From assembly GCF_000767165.1 (NCBI RefSeq), contig NZ_AXCZ01000008.1, positions 1 to 37,202 of the forward strand: a stretch of 37,202 bases of DNA. Direction: 5' to 3'. Source of the DNA: Cellulomonas bogoriensis 69B4 = DSM 16987. GTDB lineage: Bacteria > Actinomycetota > Actinomycetes > Actinomycetales > Cellulomonadaceae. Of the stretch, positions 1 to 12,899 are shown piece after piece. Each line of letters begins with the position of its first letter. The stretch's first letter is position 1. A program made the position numbers and the translations under genes. The notes beneath the pieces were generated by a model. That model did no database searches. It was not told where the DNA came from and saw only the letters and a list, made by a program, of their open reading frames with translations.

Positions 1-595
1 AGACCGCGCGCGGCGCCTCGCCGGCAGCCACCCTCCTCAGGTACGCCGCCCCGTGCGGGTACGGCGCCCATGCGGCCAGGTGCTCGGGGGTCAGCGGTGC
101 ACGCCCGCCCGACGACGGGGCGGCGTCGTCACCGGCATGTCCCGGGGCCCACTGCTCCTTCTCGGTGCGGGCGTGCCGAGGTGGCACCGCCAGGCGCAGC
201 ACGTCGGGCAACGTCCCCGCCCACCGTCGCGCGACGCGGCGGCAGAGGTCCAGGACGGTGGGCGTGAGGACCTGCTCGTCCGAGACGACACGACGCAGGG
301 GCTGGAGCGTCCCGTCGTGCTCAGGGTGGTCCCGTCGTTCGATCAGGTACCCGTCGAGGTCCTGGTGGCCGAACCTCACCCGCACCCGGCACCCCGGCCG
401 TGCGGCCTCGTCGGCGGGGGCCGGCACGAGGTACTCGAACGGGCGGTCCAGGTGCGGGCTGGACCGGTCGACGGCGACGACCGCCACCGGGCGCCGTTCG
501 GCGGGCGGCACCGCCGGGCGCGCACGGCGCCTGCGAGCCGGGACCGGCACGTCGAGCAGGCTCGGCTGGGGGTCGGGCGTGCTCACCCTCGACAT
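1..595 (-). CDS. priA: Primosomal protein N' (PriA), N-terminal part, cut by window edge
   Basis: The minus-strand frame is open from an ATG at 595 to the window edge, about 198 codons with no stop. The translation starts MSRVSTPDPQPSLLDVPV and contains the PriA 3'-DNA-binding-domain pattern: VAVVAVDRSSPHLDRPFEYLVP, then a glycine/arginine strand (RPGCRVRVRFGHQDLDGYLI), then PLRRVVSDEQVLTP and LCRRVARRWAGTLPDVLRLAVPPRHAR. In the family this domain senses the 3' end of a stalled replication fork. The helicase and zinc-binding parts lie outside the window. Many actinobacterial PriA proteins lack helicase motifs, which cannot be judged here. A GTG at 586 in the same frame is an alternative start. 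The gene follows metK by 90 bp, the usual actinobacterial order. Confidence 0.85.
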   Translation of the reverse strand, partial: MSRVSTPDPQPSLLDVPVPARRRRARPAVPPAERRPVAVVAVDRSSPHLDRPFEYLVPAPADEAARPGCRVRVRFGHQDLDGYLIERRDHPEHDGTLQPLRRVVSDEQVLTPTVLDLCRRVARRWAGTLPDVLRLAVPPRHARTEKEQWAPGHAGDDAAPSSGGRAPLTPEHLAAWAPYPHGAAYLRRVAAGEAPRAV

Positions 596-685
596 CCCAT
601 CACGTGGCGCCCACGCCCCCGCAGCGCCCCCACGGCCAAGGGCCCGCGTCAGGATCCACGTCGCTGGACGGCCGGAGACCGGAGG

Positions 686-1885
686 TCAGGAGAGCGCGGA
701 GTGCAGGTCCACGACGCGGTCGGTGCGCTCCCAGGTGAAGTCCGCGAGCTCGCGCCCGAAGTGCCCGTAGGTGGCGGTGCGGGCGTAGACGGGCCGCAGC
801 AGGTCCAGGTCCCGGACGATCGCAGCCGGCCGCAGGTCGAAGACCTCCTGGATGGCGTCCCGCAGGCGCTCCACGGGCACCGTCTCGGTCCCGAAGGTCT
901 CCACGTACAGACCGACCGGGTGGGCGGCGCCGATCGCGTAGGCGACCTGGACCTCGCACCGCGACGCGAGCCCTGCGGCGACGACGTTCTTGGCGACCCA
1001 GCGCATCGCGTACGCGGCCGACCTGTCGACCTTCGACGGGTCCTTGCCCGAGAACGCACCACCACCGTGCCGGGCCATGCCGCCGTAGGTGTCGACGATG
1101 ATCTTGCGCCCGGTCAGGCCGGCGTCGCCCTGGGGCCCGCCGATGACGAACTGGCCGGTGGGGTTGACCAGGAGCCGGTACCCGGTGGTGTCCAGGTCGA
1201 GCTCGGCGAGCACCGGGGAGACGACCGTCTCGGCGACGTCCGGGGCGAGCGTCGCGTCCAGGCGCACACCCGGGTCGTGCTGGGTGGACACCACGACGGT
1301 GTCGACCCGCACCGGCCGGTCGCCGTCGTACCCGATGGTCACCTGCGTCTTGCCGTCGGGCCGCAGGTAGTCCAGGACACCTTCCTTGCGGACGGTCGCG
1401 AGCCGCTCGGACAACCGGTGCGCGATCCAGATCGGCAGCGGCATCAGCGAGGGGGTGTCGTCGCAGGCGTACCCGAACATCAGGCCCTGGTCTCCGGCGC
1501 CCTGGGCGTCCAGGGGATCGACGTCCGCACCCTGGCGCGCCTCCCAGGCGGTGTCGACGCCGGCGGCGATGTCCGGGGACTGCTGGCCGATCGAGACCGA
1601 CACCCCGCACGAGTGCGCGTCGAAGCCGATCGTGGACGAGGTGTACCCGATCCGGTTCAGGGTGTCCCGCACCACCTGGGGGATCTCCACGTACGCCGAC
1701 GTGGTGACCTCACCGGCGACGTGCACCAGGCCGGTGGTCACCATCGTCTCGACGGCGACGCGGGCCCGGGTGTCCTGGGCGAGGATCGCGTCGAGGATCC
1801 CGTCGGAGATCTGGTCGCAGACCTTGTCCGGATGCCCTTCGGTCACCGACTCGGAGGTGAACAGGCGCAGGCCGGGAGAAGTCAT
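686..1885 (-). CDS. metK: S-adenosylmethionine synthetase
   Basis: This 399-residue enzyme makes S-adenosylmethionine from ATP and methionine in the cytosol. It has the full family signature: [20 protein letters not shown] near the N-terminus (GHPDK binds ATP), the [12 protein letters not shown] loop near residue 130, and the glycine-rich [19 protein letters not shown] near residue 275 with the conserved Lys and Asp that bind phosphate and magnesium. Length is normal for the family. The ATG at 1885 has no clear Shine-Dalgarno sequence, but a TAGGCT -10-like hexamer ends 7 bp upstream, so the mRNA could be leaderless from its own promoter. It lies 55 bp downstream of coaBC. Confidence 0.97.
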   Translation of the reverse strand: MTSPGLRLFTSESVTEGHPDKVCDQISDGILDAILAQDTRARVAVETMVTTGLVHVAGEVTTSAYVEIPQVVRDTLNRIGYTSSTIGFDAHSCGVSVSIGQQSPDIAAGVDTAWEARQGADVDPLDAQGAGDQGLMFGYACDDTPSLMPLPIWIAHRLSERLATVRKEGVLDYLRPDGKTQVTIGYDGDRPVRVDTVVVSTQHDPGVRLDATLAPDVAETVVSPVLAELDLDTTGYRLLVNPTGQFVIGGPQGDAGLTGRKIIVDTYGGMARHGGGAFSGKDPSKVDRSAAYAMRWVAKNVVAAGLASRCEVQVAYAIGAAHPVGLYVETFGTETVPVERLRDAIQEVFDLRPAAIVRDLDLLRPVYARTATYGHFGRELADFTWERTDRVVDLHSALS

Positions 1886-1891
1886 GTCCGC

Positions 1892-1897
1892 AGCCTA
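1892..1897 (-). promoter_or_regulatory. Possible leaderless promoter of metK (-10 TAGGCT)
   Basis: On the minus strand TAGGCT is followed by exactly 6 nt and then the metK ATG. This fits the actinobacterial TAnnnT -10 box with transcription starting at the A of the start codon. No convincing -35 element is visible 16-18 bp upstream (GACGGG or similar). Confidence 0.4.
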
Positions 1898-1940
1898 GCC
1901 GGACCCGGCACGGCCCCGTCCGCGACGGGCTCAGCGGGCG

Positions 1941-3200
1941 TCAGTCCTGGGCCCTGACGGTGTGTCCCGCCAGGGGTGCGAGCCTCACGACGACGTCCCA
2001 CAGGGCGTGCGCCACCGCGACCTTGGTGCCGTCCGCGGCACCGACCTCGCGCCCGTCGCGGTCGAGGAAGGTGACGGCGTTGTCAGGGGTGCCGAACCCC
2101 TTGCCGTCACCGACCTCGTTGACCGCGAGCAGGTCCGCGCCCTTGCGTCGAGCCTTGGCCCGACCGTGCTCGAGCACCGACGTCGTGACGTCACCGGTCT
2201 CGGCCGCGAACCCGACGACCACCTGCCCGGCGCGGAGCCGGTCGCGCGCGAGCTCGGCCAGGACGTCCGGGTTGGCCGTCAACGTGACGGTCTGCTCGCT
2301 GACGCCCTCGCGCTTGATCTTGTGAGCGGCGACGGAGGTGGGCCGGAAGTCCGCGACCGCGGCCGCCATCACCACGACGTCGGCGGCGCGCGCGTGCTCC
2401 CGGACCGCTGCGCGCAGCTCGGCGGTCGTCTCGACGTCGAGGACCGACAGACCCGGGGCCTCCTCCTGCCGCGCTGCCGGGACGTTCGCCGCCACCAGCA
2501 CCACCTGGGCGCCCCGCTCGTGCGCGGCACGAGCCAGTGCGATTCCCTGCATGCCGGTCGAGCGGTTACCGATGAACCGCACCGGGTCCAGCGGCTCGCG
2601 GGTGCCGCCGGCCGAGACCACCACCACCCGCCCGTCCAGGTCCCCGCCCCGGGACACCCTCGGTGCAGGTTCCGGCGGGTCGAGCAGGGCCAGAGCCGCG
2701 GACGCGATGTCCTCGGGCTCGGGAAGCCGACCGGGACCGGTGTCGGCCCCTGTGAGCCTGCCGTGAGCCGGGTCCAGCACCGTGACCCCACGGGAACGCA
2801 GGGTCGCGACGTTCTCCCGGGTCGCGGGGTGCTCCCACATCTCGGTGTGCATGGCCGGGGCCATCAGCACCGGGCAGCGGGCCGTCAGCAGCGCCGCGGT
2901 CAGGAGGTCGTCCGCCCGGCCGGTCGCGGCCCTGGCGAGCAGGTCGGCGGTGGCCGGTGCGACGACCACGAGGTCGGCGGTCTTGCCGAGCCGGACGTGC
3001 TCGACGGACGGGACGTCCTCGAACACCTCGCTGGTCGCCGGCTTCCCCGACAGCGCTTCCCACGTGGCGCGCCCGACGAACTCCAGGGACGCGGCCGTGG
3101 GTACCACGCGCACGTCGTGCCCGGACTCGGTGAGCAGCCGCAGGAGGATCGCCGACTTGTAGGCGGCGATCCCGCCGCCCACCCCGAGCAGGACGCGCAC
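1941..3200 (-). CDS. coaBC: Bifunctional phosphopantothenoylcysteine decarboxylase / phosphopantothenate-cysteine ligase (CoaBC, Dfp)
   Basis: This 419-residue fused enzyme carries out two coenzyme A steps: joining cysteine to 4'-phosphopantothenate, then decarboxylating the product. The N-terminal flavoprotein (CoaC) half begins LLGVGGGIAAYKSA and carries APAMHTEMWEHPA, the actinobacterial form of the PxMNxxMW active-site motif with His in place of Asn. The C-terminal CoaB half begins near residue 190 with VVVSAGGTREPLDPVRFIGN, followed by STGMQGIALA and the KIKRE lysine motif. The start is GTG at 3200, 4 bp after the rpoZ stop, so it is probably translated from the rpoZ mRNA. Confidence 0.95.
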   Translation of the reverse strand: MRVLLGVGGGIAAYKSAILLRLLTESGHDVRVVPTAASLEFVGRATWEALSGKPATSEVFEDVPSVEHVRLGKTADLVVVAPATADLLARAATGRADDLLTAALLTARCPVLMAPAMHTEMWEHPATRENVATLRSRGVTVLDPAHGRLTGADTGPGRLPEPEDIASAALALLDPPEPAPRVSRGGDLDGRVVVVSAGGTREPLDPVRFIGNRSTGMQGIALARAAHERGAQVVLVAANVPAARQEEAPGLSVLDVETTAELRAAVREHARAADVVVMAAAVADFRPTSVAAHKIKREGVSEQTVTLTANPDVLAELARDRLRAGQVVVGFAAETGDVTTSVLEHGRAKARRKGADLLAVNEVGDGKGFGTPDNAVTFLDRDGREVGAADGTKVAVAHALWDVVVRLAPLAGHTVRAQD

Positions 3201-3204
3201 GGGA

Positions 3205-3468
3205 TCAGGCGTCGGTCGGCTTGACCGTCAGCAGGCCCGAGTTGATCTCACGCATCGCGATGGACAGCGCCTTCTCCTGGTGCCGGGCCTCGACGAGGGG
3301 CCCGACGTACTCCAGGAGCCCCTCGTTCAGCTGGGAGTAGTAGGCGTTGATCTGACGCGCGCGCTTGGCCGAGTAGATCACCAGGGCGTACTTCGAGTCG
3401 GCTGCGGCGAGCAGCTCGTCGATGGGCGGGTCGGTGATCCCCTCGGGTGCCGCCACGGTTCCGGACAT
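3205..3468 (-). CDS. rpoZ: DNA-directed RNA polymerase omega subunit
   Basis: This 87-residue omega subunit helps fold and assemble the beta' subunit of RNA polymerase. The core reads [20 protein letters not shown] then [12 protein letters not shown], with the family's alpha-helical arrangement and the actinobacterial tail [18 protein letters not shown] chose the ATG at 3468 because GGAG sits 5-8 nt before it and the product then begins [20 protein letters not shown] as in relatives. The same frame stays open far upstream, but that part is out-of-frame gmk sequence. It lies between gmk and coaBC, the standard actinobacterial order. Confidence 0.95.
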   Translation of the reverse strand: MSGTVAAPEGITDPPIDELLAAADSKYALVIYSAKRARQINAYYSQLNEGLLEYVGPLVEARHQEKALSIAMREINSGLLTVKPTDA

Positions 3469-3572
3469 CTTCACTCCATGTGTTGGCTCGGGGACGGAGC
3501 CGGACCGGGACACCCTCGGGTTCCCGCCGCTCCGGTGACGCCACGGACGCAGGACGCGCGTGGCCTGGTCAG

Positions 3573-3578
3573 ATCCTA
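3573..3578 (-). promoter_or_regulatory. Possible rpoZ promoter (-10 TAGGAT)
   Basis: A TAGGAT hexamer (TAnnnT type) overlaps the gmk TAG stop, about 105 bp before rpoZ. The 107-bp gmk-rpoZ gap has no other obvious signal. No good -35 is visible, so support is weak. Confidence 0.25.
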
Positions 3579-4220
3579 CCGCCTCGGCAGACCCATGACC
3601 TCGACCAGCTCGTCGGTGGCGCGTTCGACCACGTCGTTGACGATCACGTGGTCGAACTCCGCGGCCGCCGCGAGCTCGACCTCGGCGGTGGCCAACCGGC
3701 GGGCACGCTCGGCCTCGTCCTCGGTTCCGCGGCCCACGAGTCGGCGTTCGAGCTCCTCCCAGCTGGGCGGCGCGAGGAACACGAATCGCGCCTCGGGCAT
3801 TGCGTGCCGCACCTGACGGGCTCCGGCGAGGTCGATCTCGAGCAGGGCGGGCTGCCCCGCCGCGAGGCGGTCCACGACCGGTTGGCGGGGCGTGCCGTAG
3901 GAGTTGCGCCCGTGCACGACCGCCCACTCCAGGAGCTCCCCCTGGGCGACCATGCGTGCGAACGACTCCGGGCCGACGAACCAGTAGTGCACGCCGTCGA
4001 CCTCACCCGGACGAGGTTCGCGTGTGGTGGCCGAGACCGACAACCACACCTCGGGGTAGCGGGCACGCAGGTCGGCCGACACGGTGCCCTTGCCGACCGC
4101 CGTCGGACCGGCCAGGACCGTCAACCGGGCAGCGCTGGTGCCGTCGCCGGTGACCGCGCCGGCTCGACGGCCGGGGCGGTCACCGGGTGTGGTGGGCGAG
4201 TCAGCCGAAGCGCTCGACAA
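3576..4220 (-). CDS. gmk: Guanylate kinase
   Basis: The enzyme phosphorylates GMP to GDP with ATP. The P-loop is [16 protein letters not shown]. It is followed by the GMP-binding region [22 protein letters not shown], then [18 protein letters not shown], the [16 protein letters not shown] strand and [20 protein letters not shown]. The stop is certain, the start is not. No ATG or GTG lies between the end of mihF and the P-loop. In-frame candidates are TTG at 4124 (182 aa, P-loop almost at the N-terminus), TTG at 4220 (214 aa, overlapping the mihF end by 20 bp, a leader like that of mycobacterial Gmk) and ATG at 4316 (deep overlap). I prefer 4220 slightly, because 4124 would trim the first beta strand and has no Shine-Dalgarno. 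Confidence 0.9.
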   Translation of the reverse strand: MSSASADSPTTPGDRPGRRAGAVTGDGTSAARLTVLAGPTAVGKGTVSADLRARYPEVWLSVSATTREPRPGEVDGVHYWFVGPESFARMVAQGELLEWAVVHGRNSYGTPRQPVVDRLAAGQPALLEIDLAGARQVRHAMPEARFVFLAPPSWEELERRLVGRGTEDEAERARRLATAEVELAAAAEFDHVIVNDVVERATDELVEVMGLPRR

Positions 4221-4512
4221 GAGCCTGCGCCTGGTGGGGGCCGAGGCCCCGGAGGCGGCGGGTCTCGGAGATGCCGATCTCCGCCATGATCGCGCGCGCC
4301 TTGACCTTGCCCACACCGGGCAAGGACTCCAGGAGCGCGGAGACCTTGAGCTTGCCGATCACGTCATCGGTCTTGCCCTGCTCGATGACCTCGGCCAGGG
4401 AGCCCTGGGAGTACTTCAGACGGTTCTTCACCTCAGCACGGGCCTGGCGCGCGGCAGCGGCCTTCTCGAGTGCAGCAGCACGCTGCTCGGGCGTCAACGG
4501 GGGTAGAGCCAC
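4201..4512 (-). CDS. mihF: Actinobacterial integration host factor (mIHF)
   Basis: This 103-residue nucleoid-associated DNA-binding protein belongs to the actinobacterial mIHF family, which is unrelated to E. coli IHF. Basic helices ([28 protein letters not shown]) lead into the helix-two-turn-helix part with [22 protein letters not shown] and [16 protein letters not shown]. The start is GTG at 4512 with AAGGTGA about 8 nt upstream. It precedes gmk as in Mycobacterium (Rv1388-Rv1389) and Streptomyces. Its position after pyrF, behind its own likely promoter, suggests it heads the mihF-gmk-rpoZ-coaBC unit. Confidence 0.95.
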   Translation of the reverse strand: MALPPLTPEQRAAALEKAAAARQARAEVKNRLKYSQGSLAEVIEQGKTDDVIGKLKVSALLESLPGVGKVKARAIMAEIGISETRRLRGLGPHQAQALVERFG

Positions 4513-4555
4513 GCGGGGTCACCTTCTTCGCAGAGGGGCAGTGGCGGTCGGGATG

Positions 4556-4585
4556 AACCTAGCGACCAAGTGCGGTCATAAGCAA
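4556..4585 (-). promoter_or_regulatory. Candidate promoter of mihF-gmk-rpoZ operon
   Basis: In the 92-bp gap between pyrF and mihF, TTGCTT (4580-4585) and TAGGTT (4556-4561) are spaced by 18 bp on the minus strand. The -10 matches TAnnnT; the -35 matches TTG only. It predicts a leader of about 35 nt before the mihF GTG. Confidence 0.5.
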
Positions 4586-4604
4586 CGCGAGCAGACATCC
4601 CTGG

Positions 4605-5473
4605 TCAGGCCAGCGCCGCGCCGACCTCGTCCGCGGCGGTGCGCGCAGCGTCCAGGAGCGCCTGCGGAGCCGGTCCCGCGCCCAGGACCGCACGGGAGCT
4701 GGAGGCCAGGACGAACCGGCGCGCCGCGCCGAACACGTCCACCAGCTCGGCCCGTCCCGCGCCCTGCGCACCGACACCCGGGGCGAGCACGGGGCCCTGG
4801 AGGTCCTCCAGGGCCAGGCCGAGGTCCCGGGCGGCGGAGCCGACGGTCGCGCCGACCACGAGCCCGGTCGAGCCGAGGCCCGCGCCGGTACGTGCCCGCT
4901 CAGCGGCGTTGAGGGCTGCTGCGGCCCGCGCGACCTCCCCGGCTACCGAGACCCCGTCGTCGAGGCGCGCGTGCTGCACACGCGCCCCCTCGGGGTTGGA
5001 GGTCAGGGCCAGGACGAACACGCCCCGCCCCGAGGCGGATGCCGCCTCCAGGACCGGGCCGAGGGAGCCGAAGCCGAGGTAGGGCGAGACCGTGAGGGCG
5101 TCGCACGACGCCGGTGACCCCCGACGCAGGTAGGCGTCGGCGTACCCGGCCATGGTGGAACCGATGTCGCCGCGCTTGGCGTCCAGGACCACCTGGGTCC
5201 CGCCCTCCCCCGCGGCCTCCAGGACCCGCTCCAGGACCGCGACCCCGCGGGAGCCGTGACGTTCGAAGAACGCGGCCTGCGGCTTGAGCGCGGCCACGTG
5301 CCCGGTCAGGGCCTCGACGACCGTCATCGAGAACGTCTCCAGGCCCTGGGCGTCGTCCTCCAGGCCCCACCGGTCCAGCAGCTGCGGGTGGGGGTCGATG
5401 CCCACGCACAGCGGCCCGTGGGCCGCCATCGCCCGGTGGAGCCTCTCCCCGAACCCCACCGGGCCGGGGCCCG

Positions 5474-5477
<4 letters not shown>
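4605..5477 (-). CDS. pyrF: Orotidine 5'-phosphate decarboxylase (type 2)
   Basis: The enzyme decarboxylates OMP to UMP, the last step of de novo pyrimidine synthesis. At 290 residues it has the long type-2 form common in actinobacteria. It carries [17 protein letters not shown] near the N-terminus and the catalytic motif [20 protein letters not shown] with the Lys/Asp pair near residue 98. [17 protein letters not shown] and the phosphate-binding LAPGVGAQG follow. The GTG start at 5477 overlaps the carB stop in GTGA, so it is the last gene of the translationally coupled pyr operon. Confidence 0.96.
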
Positions 5478-8810
<3,333 letters not shown>

Positions 8811-8827
<17 letters not shown>

Positions 8828-10055
8828 CGGTGGTGCTCTCCTCGGTGGTGGTGGCGCCGGTGGCGCCGGTGGCACGGTCGGGCACGGTCCCGGTGGTCAT
8901 GAGCTCGACGAAGCGGTCGAACAGGTACCCGGCGTCGTGCGGGCCGGCCGCGGCCTCGGGGTGGTACTGCACGGAGAAGGCAGGCAGGTCCAGGCACTCC
9001 AGGCCTTCGACGACGTCGTCGTTCAGCGCCACGTGCGACACGGTGACCCGCCCGTACCTGCCGTCCCCGAACGGCGCGACCGTCTCGCCGTCCAGCGGGG
9101 CGTCGACGGCGAACCCGTGGTTGTGCGCCGTGATCTCGACCTTGCGCGTGCGGCGGTCCAGGACCGGCTGGTTCACCCCGCGGTGGCCGTACGTGAGCTT
9201 GTACGTGCCGAACCCGAGGGCCCGGCCGAGCAGCTGGTTGCCGTAGCAGATCCCGAAGAACGGGATCCGTCGGTCCAGGACCTCGCGGAGCAGACCGATC
9301 TCGTGCACCGCCGCGGACGGGTCGCCGGGCCCGTTGGAGAAGAACACCCCGTCCGGCTCCAGCGCGAGGACCTCCTCGGCGGTGGCTCGCGCCGGCAGGA
9401 CGTGGGTGCGTACGCCCCGCTCGGCGAGCCGCTGGGGGGTCATCGACTTGATCCCCAGATCGATGGCGACGACGGTCGCCACGGGCTCCGCGGCGCTGAC
9501 CGGACCACGGACGGGCTCCACGACGTACGGCTCGGCCACGGTCACCTCACCGGCGAGGTCCGCACCACTCATCGGCGCGGCTGCGGTCACCTGGTCGAGG
9601 AGCTCCACGTCGGTGCGCCGACGCCCGGCGTCGTCCACGAGCGCCTCGCCCGAGAAGATCCCGGCCCGCATCACGCCGCGCTCGCGCAGGTGGCGGGTCA
9701 GCGCGCGGGTGTCGATCCCACTGATCCCGACGACGCCCTCGGCCTCCAGCCCGGCGTCGAGGGTGCGGCGCGAGCGCCAGCTGCTGGGGCGGATCGCGGG
9801 GTCGCGCACTACGTACCCCGCGACCCAGATGCGGGTCGACTCGGGGTCCTCGTCGTTGATGCCGGTGTTCCCGATGTGGGGCGCGGTCATGACGACGATC
9901 TGGCGGTGGTACGAGGGGTCGGTCAGCGTCTCCTGGTAGCCGGTCATCCCGGTGTTGAAGACGATCTCCCCGACGGTCGAGCCGGTGGCGCCGTACGCCT
10001 GGCCGGTGAAGGTCCGGCCGTCCTCCAGGACGAGGAGTGCGGGTGTCTGGGTCAT
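8811..10055 (-). CDS. carA: Carbamoyl-phosphate synthase small subunit (glutamine amidotransferase)
   Basis: This 414-residue subunit hydrolyses glutamine and passes ammonia to CarB. The N-terminal domain has [20 protein letters not shown] and [11 protein letters not shown]. The class I glutamine amidotransferase domain has [13 protein letters not shown] and the nucleophile elbow [15 protein letters not shown]; the catalytic His/Glu appear in [13 protein letters not shown] 25-residue Thr/Ala-rich tail follows the domain and looks non-conserved. The ATG at 10055 overlaps the preceding stop in ATGA. Confidence 0.97.
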
Positions 10056-10585
10056 GACTGCTCCTCTGGCAGTGGTGCGGGCGCAGGGGTGATGAGGGCG
10101 GCGAGCGCCTCGGCGAGGGCCGCGCGGTCGTGGGAGCTGGGCGTGTGCAGCCCGGTGTCGATCGCGGGCCCGTCAGATGCCGTGCGCCAGGTCAGGACCA
10201 GGAGCCTGCCGCGCCCCGGGTACTTGCCCACCATCCCCGCGGCCGTGCCGACGGAGACGATCTGCTCCCGTGGGACGAACAGGTCGGGGACGGAGGAGCG
10301 GGCCAGGTGCACCCCGACGGGGTGCACCTCGACGGTCGCGGGGGCGGTGGCGCCCAGGTCGTGGGCGACGACGCGGTCGTACCGGTCCCCCGCCGTGGTG
10401 GACGTCACGTAGGTGACGTCCACGGGCCCGTGGAGGGGCTCACCCAGGCCCGTGGGGACCGGTGGCGGTGCGGGGACCGCCGCAGCGGTACGTGCCTCCC
10501 GTCGGCGCCAGCCGCTGCGCATCGCCCACAACGACCCGGCGAACACCGCACCGAGCAGAAGCACGGCCCAACCGAGCGGGATCAC
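10052..10585 (-). CDS. Conserved membrane-anchored protein of the pyr operon (Rv1382-like)
   Basis: This 177-residue protein has one N-terminal membrane segment at about residues 4-22 ([20 protein letters not shown]), then a basic stretch, a proline-rich linker and a soluble C-terminal domain of strand-rich character ([55 protein letters not shown]). The start GTG at 10585 overlaps the pyrC stop in GTGA and its stop overlaps carA in ATGA, so it is locked into the operon. Its place between pyrC and carA matches M. tuberculosis Rv1382, annotated only as a probable membrane protein. No function is known. Retention between two pathway genes suggests a role near pyrimidine synthesis, but that is inference. 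Confidence 0.85.
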   Translation of the reverse strand: MIPLGWAVLLLGAVFAGSLWAMRSGWRRREARTAAAVPAPPPVPTGLGEPLHGPVDVTYVTSTTAGDRYDRVVAHDLGATAPATVEVHPVGVHLARSSVPDLFVPREQIVSVGTAAGMVGKYPGRGRLLVLTWRTASDGPAIDTGLHTPSSHDRAALAEALAALITPAPAPLPEEQS

Positions 10586-11913
10586 CGTGCGGCTCCGGCC
10601 GGGGTGGCCTCCACGAGGCGCCCGTCCAGGACGGTGGGCCGTCCCCGCAGGAACGTCGCCCGGACCCGCCCGACCAGCTCGTGTCCGCCGTAGGGGGTGT
10701 TGGTGCTCGAGCTGACCATGTGCGCCGGTTCCACGACCCACGCCTCGTCGGGTGCCACCAGGGTGATGTTCGCCGGTTCGCCGACCTCCAGGGGACGACC
10801 CTGCGGGCGGTCGCCCGCGTCGATGCGGGCGATGCGGGCCGGCGCCTGGGACATGACGCGGGCCACGTCCCGCCAGGTCATGCGACCGGACCTGACCATG
10901 ACGGTGCTGATGATCCCCAGGGCCGTCTCGAGCCCGGTCATGCCGAACGCCGCAGCCGCCCACTCGCAGTCCTTGTCCTCGCGGGGGTGCGGGGCGTGGT
11001 CGGTGCCGACGGTGTCGATGGTCCCGTCGGCGAGCCCGGCCCGCAGCGCCTCCACGTCGGCCTGCGTCCGCAGCGGGGGGTTCACCTTGAAGATCGGGTC
11101 GTAGGTACGGGCCAGCTCGTCGGTGAGGATCAGGTGGTGGGGCGTGGCCTCGGCGGTGACGTCGATCCCGCGTTCCTTGGCCCAGCGCACGATCTCGACC
11201 GACCCGGCTGTCGACAGGTGCAGCACGTGCAGCCGTGACCCGACGTGCTCGGCGAGCAGGACGTCACGGGCCACGATCGCCTCCTCGGCGACCGCCGGCC
11301 ACCCCGCCAGCCCGACCTCGGCGGAGACCACGCCCTCGTGCATCTGCGAACCCTGCGTGAGGCGGGGCTCCTGCGCGTGCTGGGCGATCACGCCGTCGAC
11401 GGTCTTGACGTACTCCAGCGCACGACGCATCAGCACCGGGTCGTGGACGCACATCCCGTCGTCGGAGAACACCCGCACCCGCGCGGCGGACGCAGCCATC
11501 GCCCCCAGCTCGGCGAGCTGGGTGCCGGCGAGCCCGTGGCTGACGGCACCCACGGGGTGGACGTCGGCCCAGCCTGCGTCCCGCCCCAGCCGCCACACCT
11601 GCTCCACGACTCCCGCGGTGTCGGCGACCGGACTGGTGTTCGCCATCGCATGGACGGAGGTGAAACCACCCAGCGCCGCCGCACGCGTGCCGGAGAGCAC
11701 GGTCTCGGCGTCCTCACGCCCCGGCTCGCGCAGGTGGGCGTGCAGGTCGACCAGCCCGGGGAGGGCCACCAGACCGGCCCCGTCCACGACCTGGGCGTCC
11801 CGGGCGTCGCGGGCGCCCGCGCCGAGCGCGGCGATGCGGCCCTCCTCGACCAGGACGTCGGTGGCGTCCTCACCATAGGGGCGCACGCCCTGGAGCAGGT
11901 ACCTCGTCGTCAT
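10582..11913 (-). CDS. pyrC: Dihydroorotase (class I)
   Basis: This 443-residue zinc enzyme cyclises carbamoyl aspartate to dihydroorotate. The metal-binding motif is [20 protein letters not shown] (DxHxH) near residue 57. [21 protein letters not shown] and [15 protein letters not shown] supply further metal-binding His residues, and [16 protein letters not shown] holds the catalytic Asp. The ATG at 11913 overlaps the pyrB stop in ATGA. The frame is open further upstream, but that part is antisense or out-of-frame to pyrB. Confidence 0.96.
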   Translation of the reverse strand: MTTRYLLQGVRPYGEDATDVLVEEGRIAALGAGARDARDAQVVDGAGLVALPGLVDLHAHLREPGREDAETVLSGTRAAALGGFTSVHAMANTSPVADTAGVVEQVWRLGRDAGWADVHPVGAVSHGLAGTQLAELGAMAASAARVRVFSDDGMCVHDPVLMRRALEYVKTVDGVIAQHAQEPRLTQGSQMHEGVVSAEVGLAGWPAVAEEAIVARDVLLAEHVGSRLHVLHLSTAGSVEIVRWAKERGIDVTAEATPHHLILTDELARTYDPIFKVNPPLRTQADVEALRAGLADGTIDTVGTDHAPHPREDKDCEWAAAAFGMTGLETALGIISTVMVRSGRMTWRDVARVMSQAPARIARIDAGDRPQGRPLEVGEPANITLVAPDEAWVVEPAHMVSSSTNTPYGGHELVGRVRATFLRGRPTVLDGRLVEATPAGAAR

Positions 11914-12899
11914 GCCAGCGTCTCCCTCTCCTTGGCGAGCAGCAGGTACAGCACAGCCATCCGGACGGCGACCCCGTTGGCGACCTGCTCGAGGATCACC
12001 GCGCGGGGCGAGTCGGCGGCCTCCGCCGAGATCTCCAGCCCGCGGTTCATCGGCCCCGGGTGCAGGACGATCGCGCGCTCGCTGAGCATGCGCAGACGCC
12101 GGGCGTCCAGACCGTAGGACCGGGTGTACTCCAGGGGGCTGGGGAAGAACCCCGGCCCGGCGGACGCTCCACCGCTGCCCATCCTCTCCCGTTGCACCCG
12201 GAGCATCATGACGGCGTCCGGCTGGTGGTCGACGAGTGCCTGGTCGAGGTCGTACGCGATCTCGCACGGCCACGTGTGCGCGCCCACGGGCACGAGCGTC
12301 GGCGGTGCGACGATGACGACCCGGGCACCCAGGGTGTGCAGGAGCTGCACGTTGGAGCGCGCGACCCGGGAGTGCAGGACGTCGCCCACGATCACGACGG
12401 TCACGCCGTCCAGGTCGTTGCCGATGGCCTCCGGGTGGGCGGTGTCCGCCTTCAGGTGGCGTCGGATCGTGAACGCGTCGAGCAGCGCCTGGGTGGGGTG
12501 CTGGTGGGTGCCGTCACCGGCGTTGACGACCGACGTCCCGACCCACCCGGCGTGCGCGAGCCGGTGCGGCGCCCCCGAGGCCGGGTGCCGCACGACGACC
12601 GCGTCGGCGCCCATGGCCTGGAGGGTCTGGGCGGTGTCCTTCAGGGACTCGCCCTTCGACAGGCTCGACCCCTTCGCCGAGAAGTTGATCACGTCGGCGG
12701 ACAGGCGCTTGGCGGCGGTCTCGAACGAGATGCGGGTCCGCGTGGAGTCCTCGAAGAAGAGGTTGACCACGGTGCGGCCCCGCAGGGTGGGCAGCTTCTT
12801 GATCTCCCGGGACTGGGTTGCGGCCATCCGCGCGGCAGCGTCGAGGACCTCCACCGCCTGGGCACGGTCCAGGTCGGCTGCGCTCAGCAGGTGTCGCAT
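11910..12899 (-). CDS. pyrB: Aspartate carbamoyltransferase catalytic subunit
   Basis: This 329-residue enzyme joins carbamoyl phosphate and aspartate. The carbamoyl-phosphate loop is [20 protein letters not shown] near residue 50. The [16 protein letters not shown] loop contributes a Ser/Lys to the neighbouring subunit's site. [18 protein letters not shown] is the HPTQ motif, and [11 protein letters not shown] and [13 protein letters not shown] complete the signature. No pyrI regulatory chain is present, as is usual in actinobacteria. ATG at 12899 overlaps the pyrR stop. Confidence 0.97.
   Translation of the reverse strand: MRHLLSAADLDRAQAVEVLDAAARMAATQSREIKKLPTLRGRTVVNLFFEDSTRTRISFETAAKRLSADVINFSAKGSSLSKGESLKDTAQTLQAMGADAVVVRHPASGAPHRLAHAGWVGTSVVNAGDGTHQHPTQALLDAFTIRRHLKADTAHPEAIGNDLDGVTVVIVGDVLHSRVARSNVQLLHTLGARVVIVAPPTLVPVGAHTWPCEIAYDLDQALVDHQPDAVMMLRVQRERMGSGGASAGPGFFPSPLEYTRSYGLDARRLRMLSERAIVLHPGPMNRGLEISAEAADSPRAVILEQVANGVAVRMAVLYLLLAKERETLA

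Noticed and set aside
53-1957. Long plus-strand open frame opposite priA-metK, and similar ones opposite carB (6431-8902) and pilB
   Set aside because: High-GC DNA leaves antisense frames open. The translations are Arg/Pro/Gly/Val-rich without motifs, and the minus strand carries well-known genes.
3469-3927. Long N-terminal extension of rpoZ
   Set aside because: It is out-of-frame gmk sequence. The internal ATG with GGAG gives a normal 87-residue omega subunit.
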